From assembly GCA_021734165.1 (NCBI GenBank), contig JAIPJL010000012.1:1-43732 (forward strand): DNA of 43,732 nucleotides, written 5' to 3'. Below, piece by piece: positions 1-8,586 of the stretch. The DNA comes from a bacterium (GTDB taxonomy: Bacteria; Electryoneota; AABM5-125-24; Hatepunaeales; Hatepunaeaceae). Positions within the stretch are counted from its first letter, which is position 1, and the number at the start of each line of letters is the position of its first letter. The notes under the pieces are model-generated. The model was not told the DNA's origin, did not search any database, and saw nothing but the letters and a program-made list of their open reading frames with translations. The position numbers and the translations under genes were made by a program.

Positions 1-424
1 GTATATCCTGGGGCAGTGAGCCGGAGTTCACACCGATACGGATCGGGATGCCTGCCGATCCGGCAGCATCGACCACAGCTTTGACTCTGTCACGTGAGCC
101 GATATTACCCGGATTGATGCGCACCTTAGCAACGCCTGCTGCGATGGCTTCCAATGCTCGCTGATAGTGAAAGTGAATGTCAGCGACGATTGGGACGCCT
201 GCTTCCTTAACCAGATCGGGCAGTACAGTGGACGCCTTCTCATCGGGGACAGCCACTCGCACCAGTTCACAGCCTGCTTCAACCAGACGGTGTGTCTGAG
301 CGAGTGTTGCTTTAAGGTCTCGCGTATCGGTGGAGCACATTGACTGTACGACCACAGGCGCGCCTCCGCCGATGATCAGACTGCCAACCTTTACCGCACG
401 GGTTTTTGATTCGTGATTTTTGAT
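1..424 (-). CDS. ispG: 4-hydroxy-3-methylbut-2-enyl diphosphate synthase (IspG/GcpE), 5' part, cut by the window edge
   Basis: IspG is the [4Fe-4S] enzyme that reductively opens the cyclic diphosphate MEcPP to HMBPP in the MEP isoprenoid pathway. Reading the minus strand from about position 400 gives RAVKVG, then IGGGAP and VQSM, followed by VRVAVPDEKAS, VADIHFHY, VRINPGNIG and IRIGVNSGSLPQD. These are the conserved N-terminal half motifs of IspG. The gene runs off the window at base 1, so the C-terminal cluster-binding cysteines are not seen. The start is a problem: the frame is open upstream only to an in-frame TAG at 434-436, and no ATG, GTG or TTG lies between that stop and RAVKVG. An ATC codon at 422-424 would give a normal N-terminal length and is used here as a nominal start. 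Family assignment is secure; the start is not. Confidence 0.9.
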   Translation of the reverse strand, partial: MKNHESKTRAVKVGSLIIGGGAPVVVQSMCSTDTRDLKATLAQTHRLVEAGCELVRVAVPDEKASTVLPDLVKEAGVPIVADIHFHYQRALEAIAAGVAKVRINPGNIGSRDRVKAVVDAAGSAGIPIRIGVNSGSLPQDI

Positions 425-447
425 TCCTGATTCCTAAAATACTTGTG

Positions 448-470
448 CAGTCAAACGTCTCGTTTGACTG
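448..470. repeat. Perfect 10-bp-stem, 3-nt-loop hairpin
   Basis: The arms CAGTCAAACG and CGTTTGACTG flank a TCT loop. The minus strand of 33954-33976 has the same architecture and the same TCT loop, with the last stem pair changed in a compensating way (C-G to G-C). It sits directly upstream of ispG. It belongs to the palindromic repeat content of this genome; no function is shown. Confidence 0.7.
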
Positions 471-484
471 TTTTATATAGTTAA

Positions 485-542
485 CCGGAGTGCACAAGCT
501 TGCTTGTGCTTTAATAAAACGAAGTAAGCTTCGTTACTCCGG
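485..542. repeat. Composite palindromic repeat, copy 1 (CCGGAGT ... ACTCCGG)
   Basis: Outer arms CCGGAGT and ACTCCGG enclose two inner hairpins, GCACAAGC/GCTTGTGC and AACGAAG/CTTCGTT. Closely related copies lie at 23156-23208 (same orientation) and 34381-34426 (opposite orientation). A short AATATACAACAT motif that accompanies the other two copies also occurs here at 613-624, inside the 3' end of the neighbouring gene. This suggests the element reaches into that gene. Confidence 0.8.
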
Positions 543-565
543 ATTGACTTAACCATACCTCGCTA

Positions 566-1759
566 TCAATGAGAATAATTATCACACCTGAGGCGTACAA
601 ACCACTTTGAAGAATATACAACATTATAAACGTAAAAAGATTGCAGCGACTCACCATCCTCATAAATCAGTTGATTATTCTGTACAACCGCTTGGGGAAA
701 TACTGAAAGATCTGACGGGCAAGGATGGATCGCCCAAGGGTTTTGATATAATCGGATACTGGCTTCTGATGTAACCCAAGGAGTAAAACCGCCTACAACA
801 AGTACCCCTGATACTCGCGTGTAATTCCTTAACAAACCGTTTAACCTTCTTCTAAAAACTAAGTCTTCATTAGTTATTGGTCTATTTGATGAAGAATTCA
901 GAAAGTATTGTTCATCGCCAAATAATGCTTGTTTAATATCGATTCTATCAAATATATGTATATGACTAACAGCAATTATAATTGGTTTGTTTAGACGACC
1001 ATACTTTTTAGCTTTCAGATGAATTTTATTGCGTAAATTTTCGTGTAGATCCCCTAAGTTCCATTCTTCTGTAACTCCTAAATTTCTGACATTTTTTGAA
1101 CCTCTATAAGCTTCAGATTTCGGTATCAGCCAAAATTCAATGCGTAAATCTTCGTGATCATAAATATGGGATGGAGATTCATGATATTTTCCATCTCTGA
1201 AAGCTTGACAAATAGTATTATAATCTTGAGCGTCAATAAATTGTTGCAGAGCTGGAATGTAACTTTTCCACTTAGGTTGAGTTGTTGGTTCACCAGATAT
1301 GTCAAGATCGATGAAAAAATCCGGAGAATTTATCCTGCTATTAAGATCATCATATATATTATTCTTAATTTGCTCATATCCCTTTTCTTTACGTGATTTG
1401 CCTGAGAAATGATAAGCCTCAAGATAAAACTCATCATTTCCGTCATTTATTGCGTGAAAATCAGGATGTTTATCTGTTCCTTGAAGATCTGGGTGAACCG
1501 TAACTTCATATCCTAAATTGATAAGCAATTCATGTAAAGCAAGTTCAAAAAACGCAGATTGAAGACTTTCATCGTCAGAATTAAACCTCGTTGCAAGTTC
1601 GTATTGTTCATCTTGTGGATATCTTGAAAACCAATCCTCAAGTCTTGAACGAATGTCACATTCAAGGGAACGACTTGATCTATTCAGAAACTCAAAATCT
1701 AGCTGTGAATTTGTTTTAGGACCATCAATGTCTCGCACAATGTCAGGAAATAGATTCAT
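566..1759 (-). CDS. Hypothetical protein with a possible PD-(D/E)XK nuclease-like core
   Basis: This is a 397-residue soluble protein of no family I can name. Around residues 68-118 a helix FFELALHELL (Glu72) is followed by HPDF (Asp100) and FYLEAY (Glu114). This resembles the E...D...ExK layout of restriction-endonuclease-fold proteins, but with Tyr116 where the catalytic Lys is expected. It therefore could be a divergent or inactive nuclease fold. The C-terminal ~15 residues are encoded by DNA that shares AATATACAACAT with the dispersed repeat next door, so the original C-terminus may have been replaced. It is AT-rich compared with the flanking housekeeping genes and lies 34 bp downstream of the zinc-ribbon gene on the same strand. 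The two look like an acquired pair. The ORF is convincing; the function is unknown. Confidence 0.7.
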   Translation of the reverse strand: MNLFPDIVRDIDGPKTNSQLDFEFLNRSSRSLECDIRSRLEDWFSRYPQDEQYELATRFNSDDESLQSAFFELALHELLINLGYEVTVHPDLQGTDKHPDFHAINDGNDEFYLEAYHFSGKSRKEKGYEQIKNNIYDDLNSRINSPDFFIDLDISGEPTTQPKWKSYIPALQQFIDAQDYNTICQAFRDGKYHESPSHIYDHEDLRIEFWLIPKSEAYRGSKNVRNLGVTEEWNLGDLHENLRNKIHLKAKKYGRLNKPIIIAVSHIHIFDRIDIKQALFGDEQYFLNSSSNRPITNEDLVFRRRLNGLLRNYTRVSGVLVVGGFTPWVTSEASIRLYQNPWAIHPCPSDLSVFPQAVVQNNQLIYEDGESLQSFYVYNVVYSSKWFVRLRCDNYSH

Positions 1760-1793
1760 GTAATCCTCATTAAGATATTAATCTCTATTAAAT

Positions 1794-2693
1794 TTATAAT
1801 ATTTGTTTTTTCAGTTCTTTCCATGCAGATTCAATTATAACTGGAGTTTTAATAGATTTCTTAGTGCTTTCAGCAACTTCAGAGAATATACGTTGAACAT
1901 CGTCTATGCTAATGTTTAACTGCTTAACTAATTTAGTTATCTTATCAACGATGGCGGGAGCTGTAAATGCGAGATTTACATCCCATGGCGGGTACTCCTT
2001 CAGTAATTCAGGATCATTCATACCACCCAAATTATTTGGTCCGTTTAAATCGAGATAACATACTTCAAGAAGCGTTGTTAGGGCATCATTGAAACGTCCT
2101 TCTTTTTCAAGGTGAAAAGCCATCTGCATTCTCGTATTGCGATACAATCCCCAGTCTTTTTGTTTTGCATGAATAATCAAATCTTCATTGAATAGATACC
2201 ATTGAACGTCATTCTCTGAGGGATCCTTACTAAAACGTTGTTTTAAAACATATCGTGCTGATTCCCATCTTCTTCGAGATTCATCTTTAACTCTACAGTA
2301 TTCTTCGTAAGTTCCATTTGCAATTGCCCATTGCTCTTCTATTTGCTCAATTTGGTCTTCTCGTATTAATATCTTTTTCTGATCAATTGGACGTGTTCTA
2401 ACATAGATAAAGTTTTCACAATCGCGGCATTTCGTCTTACGTCCGGGCTTCTTTTTCAATTCCACGCCACAGTACGGGCATACTGCATTCAGTTCGCCAA
2501 TTTCTATAAGAGGGGGAGTTTTACTTTCCTTTACTGATTTATGTGCCTCTAAAGAAAATTTTTCCGAAACATTGCTTAGTTGGAAATTATCTCTGGTGGT
2601 TGAGGTGGACTTCCATTGGGCGAGAATCATTAATGCAATGGCAGCAACAACAACTATAATAATTATGATTAGCATGATAAATGCCTCTATCAT
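1794..2693 (-). CDS. Hypothetical membrane-anchored zinc-ribbon protein
   Basis: This 299-residue protein begins with one long hydrophobic segment (residues about 5-26), followed by a linker and a four-cysteine zinc ribbon: CPYC at 72-75 and CRDC at 89-92. The remaining ~190 residues are charged and predicted mostly helical, including a W/R-rich stretch near 130-150. The pattern suggests an N-terminal membrane anchor with a cytoplasmic zinc ribbon and a helical domain. I do not recognise the family. It lies immediately upstream of the 566-1759 gene on the same strand and shares its AT-rich composition. The pair could be a small accessory or defence-type module, but nothing in the sequence proves this. 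Confidence 0.75.
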   Translation of the reverse strand: MIEAFIMLIIIIIVVVAAIALMILAQWKSTSTTRDNFQLSNVSEKFSLEAHKSVKESKTPPLIEIGELNAVCPYCGVELKKKPGRKTKCRDCENFIYVRTRPIDQKKILIREDQIEQIEEQWAIANGTYEEYCRVKDESRRRWESARYVLKQRFSKDPSENDVQWYLFNEDLIIHAKQKDWGLYRNTRMQMAFHLEKEGRFNDALTTLLEVCYLDLNGPNNLGGMNDPELLKEYPPWDVNLAFTAPAIVDKITKLVKQLNISIDDVQRIFSEVAESTKKSIKTPVIIESAWKELKKQIL

Positions 2694-2853
2694 TTTTTCT
2701 CAATGACTATAATGTAATCAAGTTTATGAAAACAAGTCAATGAACTTAGCTAAAAACTGAGTGGTACATTTTATCATATCAGTACAAGTGTCAGCATTTC
2801 CTTAAAATTTACGTCTCGTCACCACGACACCCCGACACTACGACACCCCTACA

Positions 2854-3579
2854 CTACATCAATGCCTTCAGATAATCCGGTCGATCGGAGATCAATCCGC
2901 TGACGCCACAGTCAATCAACCTTTGTGCATCCTCAACTCTGTTCACCGTCCAGGGGATGATACGCAAACCTCCTGCTAACGCTGCTTCCGCCCAGTCTTG
3001 GCTGAGCAGCTTGAAGTGAGGTAGGAAGTACTTGCATTTCAAGAGTTTCGCAGCCCTGACCGCGGCTTTGCCGTTAACCAATCGTCCGGTCAAACGGTCG
3101 ATCAGGTAGCCGCGTGTGATCTCAGGCGCTATTTCACGAGAACGCTGTAATGCCTCCGCGTAAAACGAGGAGATCATGCAGTTTTCCTGAATTCCGTATT
3201 CCCTGACAAGTTCGATTACCTTATCAACCCCATCGAGGACTTTTATATCAAAATCATAATTAAGCTTATTGCCAAACTTATCAAGTAGATCACTGACCGC
3301 CGGAAGCGTTTGCCCTCCGCCAATGTCAACGGTTCTTAATTCTTCCGCTGTAGTTTCACGTATTTCACAATTACCGCGCCCAGGAGCCTGCACGCGCTCG
3401 TCGTGGAATAATACCGGTATGCCATCTGATGACAACCTTACGTCGCATTCAATCCAATCTATGCCATGAGTCAGAGTATATTCAAATGCTGCCATTGAGT
3501 TCTGAGGTCTGTAAAACATCCCTCCTCGATGAGCGACATATCTTATTTTTTTTCCATTTTTATCTGTATCTGGCATCAT
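2854..3579 (-). CDS. Glycerophosphodiester phosphodiesterase
   Basis: The enzyme hydrolyses glycerophosphodiesters to glycerol-3-phosphate and an alcohol. At 241 residues it is the usual length for the compact cytoplasmic (UgpQ-like) form. The N-terminus carries the family signature: AHRGG (16-20) with the catalytic His17, PQNSMAAF, then ECDVR with metal ligands Glu44 and Asp46, and LFHD with the second catalytic His59. No signal peptide is visible. It starts 2 bp after the trpS stop codon, so it is the last gene of the der-trpS operon. The C-terminal WTVN and GVSGLISDRPD are typical TIM-barrel end motifs of the family. Confidence 0.93.
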   Translation of the reverse strand: MMPDTDKNGKKIRYVAHRGGMFYRPQNSMAAFEYTLTHGIDWIECDVRLSSDGIPVLFHDERVQAPGRGNCEIRETTAEELRTVDIGGGQTLPAVSDLLDKFGNKLNYDFDIKVLDGVDKVIELVREYGIQENCMISSFYAEALQRSREIAPEITRGYLIDRLTGRLVNGKAAVRAAKLLKCKYFLPHFKLLSQDWAEAALAGGLRIIPWTVNRVEDAQRLIDCGVSGLISDRPDYLKALM

Positions 3580-3581
3580 AC

Positions 3582-4562
3582 TTATCCTAATCCAATCTTT
3601 TCAATAACATCTTTCAGAACTTTTTCAGCCGTCGGTCTGACCCTGTCTGCACCCTCTTGCAAGACCTTCTCAATATAGTCAGGCTCTGTCATTAGTTCGT
3701 TATAACGCTCTTGTATGGGCTTGATAGCTTCGTTAACCAGCTCAGCAATTTCCTTCTTAAGATCACCGTAACCTTTGCCCTCGAAATGAGCTTCAAGTTC
3801 GGGTTTAGTCATTTCACTGAACTGTTGATGAATCGTAAGCAGGTTGAACACACCAGGACGTTTTTCATCAAAGAGAATATCCCGCTGTGAGTCGGTGGTG
3901 GCTCTCATGATCTTTTTGCGAGTTACTTCAGGTGGATCGAGCAAGTTTATCGCATGACCCTGAGCGGTCTCGCTCTTTGACATCTTCTTGGTCGGATCGT
4001 CAAGTCCCATAATGCGCGCTCCGGCTTTTGCTATCACAGGCTCAGGAACCCTGAAAGTCTCACCGTACATGGAATTAAAACGCTGAGCTATGTCTCGCGA
4101 AAGTTCAACATGCTGTTTCTGGTCTTCACCGACAGGCACATAATCGGCGTTGTATAGAAGAATATCTGCGGTCATAAGTACAGGATAAGTCAGAAGTCCT
4201 GTACTGACGGTTTCCTGTTTCTCTGATTTATCCTTGTATTGTGTCATACGCAGCAACCAACCTACAGGCGTAAAACAATTTAATATCCAAGTCAGTTCGC
4301 TGTGCTGAGATATATGTGATTGTACAAATATCGATGATTTTGCAGGATCAATTCCGACAGCAAGCAATAGTCCTGCAAGCTCTCGGGTTTTGCTTCTTAT
4401 ATCTTTCGCATCCTCCGGAATAGTGATCGAATGCAAATCTACTATGCAGAAGATATTCTCGAATTTATCCTGCGAAGCTTCCCAGTGCTGCATAGCGCCG
4501 AGATAGTTGCCTATGTGAATGCTTCCGGTTGGTTGAATACCGGAAAATACGATTTTTTTCAT
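3582..4562 (-). CDS. trpS: Tryptophanyl-tRNA synthetase
   Basis: This class Ic synthetase charges tRNA-Trp. The protein is 326 residues from ATG at 4562. The HIGH-type motif is PTGSIHIGN (residues 11-19) and the KMSKS loop is at 193-197. GEDQKQHVELSRDIAQRF is the typical TrpRS core sequence. A longer frame begins at 4592 but overlaps the der stop codon and adds ten unconserved residues; the 4562 start gives the usual MKKIVFSG N-terminus and leaves a 13-bp gap. It is co-transcribed with der upstream and the phosphodiesterase downstream, judging by spacing. Confidence 0.97.
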   Translation of the reverse strand: MKKIVFSGIQPTGSIHIGNYLGAMQHWEASQDKFENIFCIVDLHSITIPEDAKDIRSKTRELAGLLLAVGIDPAKSSIFVQSHISQHSELTWILNCFTPVGWLLRMTQYKDKSEKQETVSTGLLTYPVLMTADILLYNADYVPVGEDQKQHVELSRDIAQRFNSMYGETFRVPEPVIAKAGARIMGLDDPTKKMSKSETAQGHAINLLDPPEVTRKKIMRATTDSQRDILFDEKRPGVFNLLTIHQQFSEMTKPELEAHFEGKGYGDLKKEIAELVNEAIKPIQERYNELMTEPDYIEKVLQEGADRVRPTAEKVLKDVIEKIGLG

Positions 4563-4575
4563 TAGTTGTTCTATG

Positions 4576-5922
4576 TTACTTTTTATCTTCAAATGGGGTT
4601 GATTTATTCCTGAACACTACAGACACCGGGATCCCCTTAAATCCATACTTATCGCGAATGAGCTTTTCCACGAATCGTCTGTATGGCTCTCCGATTAATT
4701 TAGCATGATTAGCGAAAAAAGCGAATCTGGGCGGCGCTGATTGTACTTGTGAACCGTATTTTATTTTAACGAATTTTCCTTTTATTGATGGAGGTGGTGT
4801 TCGCATTAAAAGTGGAGTTATTACTTCATTCAGGTCAGAAGTGGATATCCGTTTCTCACGCTCAACATTTAATCGTAAAGCCTCTTCAATTACTTTAATC
4901 GACTTTCTGCCCGTCAATGCTGAGATAAAAAGGATTGGAACCCAGTCCAGTGAGGGAGCCTTTCGTTTGTATTCCGCTATCCAGATGTCAGCGCTTTTCG
5001 GGTCTTTTTCAACGATGTCCCATTTATTTAAAGCCAGTATAACTCCCACGCCTTCGCTCGCAGCCTGATTAAGAAGACGAATATCTCCCTGTGTGATTCC
5101 CAGTGTGCCGTCGATCATAACTACAGCTACCTGACAGCGTTTTAACGCTTTCAATGCTCTTAATGTGCAGTAAAACTCCAAACCCTGTTGCTTGAACTTG
5201 CGACGTTTAAGTCCTGCGGTGTCGATCAGTCGGATAGATCTATCGTGGTAGCGAATAATTGTGTCTATTGTATCTCTCGTTGTGCCGGGGATGTCCGAAA
5301 CAACCATCCTTTGAGTTCCGGACAGCATGTTCACAAGTGAAGATTTTCCGCTGTTGGGAGCGCCAATTATAGCCAGCGACAATTCCTCCCTCTGTGGCGC
5401 ATCCGGCATAACAGGCTTTAATTGTCTTAACCTCTTAACAATCTCATCCAGCAAATCACCTGTATTTAATCCGGTATTTGCTGATACCGCGAACGGATCA
5501 CCGAGACCGGTATTCTTCAGTTCCCAGGCAAGCCCGGCATGAACGTGATCATCAGCCTTATTAGCTGCTAATACTACCGGAACATTCTGTTTAAGAATAA
5601 TCCGGGCAAGTTCGAGATCTATTTCGGTTAAACCTGTCTGAACATCGGCAAGGAATAGAATGAGATCAGATTCCTGAGCCGCAATCAGTGTCTGCTCGGT
5701 AACGGAAGACGCCAGTTCATCAACGGAACCGGCAGGTAAATAACCTCCTGTATCAACGAGAGTGAAATTAACGCCGTCCCATTCAGCATCAGCATAATGG
5801 CGATCACGCGTCACACCCGGCTCAGGATCAACTACAGCGCTGCGGTTGCGAGTGATACGGTTGAACAACGTTGATTTACCGACGTTCGGACGACCGACTA
5901 TGGCTACTACAGGAAGAGGCAT
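4576..5922 (-). CDS. der: Ribosome-assembly GTPase Der (EngA)
   Basis: Der is the double-GTPase that acts in 50S subunit maturation. The 448 residues contain two consecutive G domains. The first has GRPNVGKS (10-17), DTGG and NKAD; the second has GAPNSGKSS (187-195), DTAG and NKWD. A C-terminal KH-like domain follows (KIKYGSQVQSAPPRFAFFAN and the FRNKSTPF end). Length and domain order are normal. It is the first gene of the der-trpS-phosphodiesterase unit, about 60 bp downstream of tRNA-Gly on the same strand. Confidence 0.98.
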   Translation of the reverse strand: MPLPVVAIVGRPNVGKSTLFNRITRNRSAVVDPEPGVTRDRHYADAEWDGVNFTLVDTGGYLPAGSVDELASSVTEQTLIAAQESDLILFLADVQTGLTEIDLELARIILKQNVPVVLAANKADDHVHAGLAWELKNTGLGDPFAVSANTGLNTGDLLDEIVKRLRQLKPVMPDAPQREELSLAIIGAPNSGKSSLVNMLSGTQRMVVSDIPGTTRDTIDTIIRYHDRSIRLIDTAGLKRRKFKQQGLEFYCTLRALKALKRCQVAVVMIDGTLGITQGDIRLLNQAASEGVGVILALNKWDIVEKDPKSADIWIAEYKRKAPSLDWVPILFISALTGRKSIKVIEEALRLNVEREKRISTSDLNEVITPLLMRTPPPSIKGKFVKIKYGSQVQSAPPRFAFFANHAKLIGEPYRRFVEKLIRDKYGFKGIPVSVVFRNKSTPFEDKK

Positions 5923-5942
5923 TTTTTCCTAAATTTATTCTT

Positions 5943-5976
5943 AAATAAAAGGATGAGGTCCAGGTGACCCCATCCT
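5943..5976 (-). terminator. Rho-independent terminator after tRNA-Gly
   Basis: On the minus strand the hairpin AGGATGGGGTC / GACCTCATCCT (one mismatch, ACCTG loop) at 5950-5976 is followed by a TTTTATTT tract. It lies just downstream of the tRNA, so it probably ends the tRNA transcript before der. Confidence 0.75.
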
Positions 5977-5983
5977 CATTTTG

Positions 5984-6056
5984 AGCGGCTGACGGGCTTC
6001 GAACCCGCAACTTCCAGCTTGGGAAGCTGGTACGCTACCTATTGCGTCACAGCCGC
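5984..6056 (-). tRNA. tRNA-Gly (anticodon CCC)
   Basis: The minus strand folds into a full cloverleaf. The acceptor stem is GCGGCTG / CAGCCGC with discriminator T, the anticodon stem is CCAGC / GCTGG with a 7-nt TTCCCAA loop, and the T arm is GCGGG-TTCGAAG-CCCGT (pairing GCGGG/CCCGT with one wobble). The loop places CCC at positions 34-36, which reads GGG glycine codons. The 3' CCA is not encoded (CAA follows). Confidence 0.95.
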
Positions 6057-6113
6057 TTACTGTAAAGTATAAAACAATATATCGCATTTGTCAACATCAG
6101 CAAGATTCACCAT

Positions 6114-7469
6114 CTAAGGTTGACATGTAAATATATACTCTTTTGTCTGCATCCGCTCGGCTTGACCCATCTTCGAATGAATAGCAGATAACCTTTTAAC
6201 CGAAATCTTCTTTGCCGGATAATGTTTTCTAAGTATCGATAGAAATGCATCATCATTTGGGACAATTCCACCTTTTGAATAGCTTATAACGAGAATTGTT
6301 CCAGCCTCTTTAGCCGCTTCACATACATTCCCAACGGCGCCGGCTATTTTTTCTTTAGATGAAAAAGGTGATTGATGCCGATCCGTTCGATAACGCCCAT
6401 TATGACTGATTTCAGGATAATCATAAAGAACAAGAGTCTCGATCAGATGGTAAAATCGCGAGTAATGACCCTGAGAATAAGGCGGATCAAGATAGATGAC
6501 TTTTGCCTGACGAAGATATTCTTTTTTATCATTCATAAATACCGTGTAATCATCACTTGCTACCACATGATCCTTGATGTCTGAATGATGTATCAATAAC
6601 TCCTTCTCAAAGCGATCGAGTTTTTTAATAAAAAGATCTAATAAATTGATTCGTCTCTGGCTCATTATATAATTATAATTGTTCTCATTGATCTTCGGAA
6701 AAGCCGCCCAGTGACCAGGTCCCGGATTGATGCGGCTAAGAGTTGAGATAAGAGATGATAATAGCAGACAGCGTAATCCATGAGCGTCATATTCCAGATC
6801 TTCGTTTTCAGGAATCCATTCATCACATAGTTTATCAATTGCAAATCTTAATGAATCAACTTCCGCACATTGCCTGATGCCGAGATATGTGTTTGGATAG
6901 TAAAGTGAAAACAGGTTATACGGTGAAAGCTTGGAAAGCGCTCGAAATGCTTTTATTCGGTGTTTATCAAATAAAACAAGGTATTCTTCGGGCCATCCTG
7001 TCGGATGCTTCAATTGACCGTAATGAGGATAATCCTCGCTGTGTTTTTTACATGCTGACCATGAAACATTACCATCAGCATGTTTTTTAAGTAGCGAGTC
7101 TTCCTCATTGATTCCCATCCTAAACAATTCGCTAAGATGTCTCATATTCAGATGGTAATATTTTTTAAATGCAGAAACTGCCTCACCATTGAAAAGTGGT
7201 TGTGGATAATAATTAAGCAGCGTCTCGCCAATTACCAATGAGAATCTTTGAATATCATTGGCTATAATCCTACACCGTCCCTTCATGGCATAGCCTATGG
7301 TGTGTGTGCCCGCCATTAGATCGACGATAACATCACCGGGCTGAGTCAAGTCTTCTAATTCCTGAGCAATAAAGTCGAGAATAGGCTTCTTTGAACCCAT
7401 GTACTTGGTAATCACTAAAATTGGGCGATTGTCAGTTGCTTCCGGTTTTTGAGAATTGTTTTTATTCAT
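6114..7469 (-). CDS. Orphan DNA adenine methyltransferase, D12 (Dam/EcoRV-like) class
   Basis: This is predicted to be an N6-adenine DNA methyltransferase. Motif X (ITKYMGSKKPILDF) opens the domain, followed by motif I (VIVDLMAGTHTIGYA) and, about 275 residues later, the catalytic motif IV DPPY with the sequel SQGHYSRFYHLIETLVLYD. The order X-I-target recognition-IV is the alpha class used by D12 enzymes. At 451 residues it is much longer than Dam, because of a large insert between I and IV. I start at ATG 7469 rather than a TTG two codons upstream. No restriction endonuclease gene is adjacent, so it looks solitary, perhaps regulatory or a remnant of a restriction system. Confidence 0.85.
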   Translation of the reverse strand: MNKNNSQKPEATDNRPILVITKYMGSKKPILDFIAQELEDLTQPGDVIVDLMAGTHTIGYAMKGRCRIIANDIQRFSLVIGETLLNYYPQPLFNGEAVSAFKKYYHLNMRHLSELFRMGINEEDSLLKKHADGNVSWSACKKHSEDYPHYGQLKHPTGWPEEYLVLFDKHRIKAFRALSKLSPYNLFSLYYPNTYLGIRQCAEVDSLRFAIDKLCDEWIPENEDLEYDAHGLRCLLLSSLISTLSRINPGPGHWAAFPKINENNYNYIMSQRRINLLDLFIKKLDRFEKELLIHHSDIKDHVVASDDYTVFMNDKKEYLRQAKVIYLDPPYSQGHYSRFYHLIETLVLYDYPEISHNGRYRTDRHQSPFSSKEKIAGAVGNVCEAAKEAGTILVISYSKGGIVPNDDAFLSILRKHYPAKKISVKRLSAIHSKMGQAERMQTKEYIFTCQP

Positions 7470-7658
7470 AATCAACTTTGGGTTGGTTTCTTTTCGGATC
7501 CGAATTTAACATGCTTGAATATAGTAAAATGACAGCTAACAATCAAGACTACCCTTTAATCCGGATCCGTCTTTTAAAGATTGAGCGATTTTATGTTGCT
7601 TGAATACCGAAATTAAAGTAAATTACTAATTCTATCAAATCTCAGGAGCTATGATCAG

Positions 7659-8093
7659 TTGGGCGGAATAGTAACAATTTATACAGACGGAGCATGTAAG
7701 GGAAATCCCGGTCCTGGCGGCTGGGGTGCAGTACTTATATGGAAAAGCAAGGTAAAAGAAATATCCGGCGGCAGCAAAGCCACTACAAATAACCGCATGG
7801 AACTTACGGCAGCTATAAGAGCGCTTGAAACGCTTAAAAGGAAGGTTCCTGTTGAGCTGTATTCAGATTCGAGCTACCTTGTGAAAGGCATGAACGAATG
7901 GTTGAATAACTGGATCAGACGAGGATGGAAACGAGCCGGTGGCGAGATAGAGAACCTCGATTTGTGGCAGAAACTAAATGAGGTAAATGAACGCCTCCAT
8001 GTGAAATGGATTTGGGTGAGAGGACATGCTGGGAATAGATACAACGAAAGAGCTGATCAACTTGCCGTAGAGGCTGTACCAAATCTGAAATAA
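7659..8093 (+). CDS. rnhA: Ribonuclease HI
   Basis: This enzyme degrades the RNA strand of RNA:DNA hybrids. At 144 residues it has the usual length. The four metal-binding carboxylates are present: Asp10 (YTDGAC), Glu48 (RMELTA), Asp70 (YSDSSY) and Asp133 (ERADQLA), plus the His123 of the RGHAGN loop. The start is TTG at 7659, ten bases after an AGGAG site at 7644-7648. A closer ATG at 7651 is out of frame and hits a stop after six codons, so TTG is the only start consistent with the conserved N-terminus. That out-of-frame ATG may reduce translation. Confidence 0.96.
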   Translation: MGGIVTIYTDGACKGNPGPGGWGAVLIWKSKVKEISGGSKATTNNRMELTAAIRALETLKRKVPVELYSDSSYLVKGMNEWLNNWIRRGWKRAGGEIENLDLWQKLNEVNERLHVKWIWVRGHAGNRYNERADQLAVEAVPNLK

Positions 8094-8236
8094 ATTGGCT
8101 TGATGTTTGCAATAATAGTATAAATTCTTTGATTGCTACTTGAAATGGCGGGATATTACGTCAATATCTGCCATAGTGGCAGTCATGTTGATCATAAAGC
8201 ATTGATTAATGCGATAACTCACACAAGGAGAAATAA

Positions 8237-8563
8237 ATGACTGAAGAGATTACCTTAACTGAACAAGACTTCGATGAAGTTATAAATAAATCGGATATAC
8301 CTGTACTGGTTGATTTCTGGGCGCCGTGGTGTGGTCCTTGCCGGTTCATCGGTCCGGTGATAAGCGAGATTGCTGACGAGCAGCAAGGCAAGGTCAAGGT
8401 TGGTAAACTAAACGTAGATGATCATCCTGGCATAGCTCAACGGTTTGGTATTACAGGAATACCAACAATCATGTTGTTTAAAAATGGAAATGCAGTAGAG
8501 AGAATGGTGGGAGCTCTACCCAAGAACATGCTGGAAGCTCAAATTATCCCACATCTTGCTTAA
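8237..8563 (+). CDS. trxA: Thioredoxin
   Basis: This is a 108-residue classical thioredoxin, the general cytoplasmic disulfide reductant. It has the WCGPC active site (Cys32, Cys35), the VDFWAPWC lead-in and the cis-proline GIPTIMLF loop. An AAGGAG ribosome site lies 8 bp before the ATG. It stands about 140 bp after rnhA and is closed by a strong terminator. Confidence 0.98.
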   Translation: MTEEITLTEQDFDEVINKSDIPVLVDFWAPWCGPCRFIGPVISEIADEQQGKVKVGKLNVDDHPGIAQRFGITGIPTIMLFKNGNAVERMVGALPKNMLEAQIIPHLA

Positions 8564-8586
8564 TACTGATAACGCTTACTTAAATT

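Noticed and set aside
28-497. Two short minus-strand frames at the window start (28-282 and 312-497)
   Set aside because: They are shadows of ispG in other frames; only the ispG frame shows conserved motifs.
2815-2853. Short ACGACACC-type direct repeats before the phosphodiesterase stop
   Set aside because: A few degenerate heptamers in a 150-bp gap; too short to call an element.
8168-8182. CTGCCA-TAG-TGGCAG hairpin as rnhA terminator
   Set aside because: The stem is only 6 bp and no T tract follows; chance or a weak regulatory site cannot be told apart.
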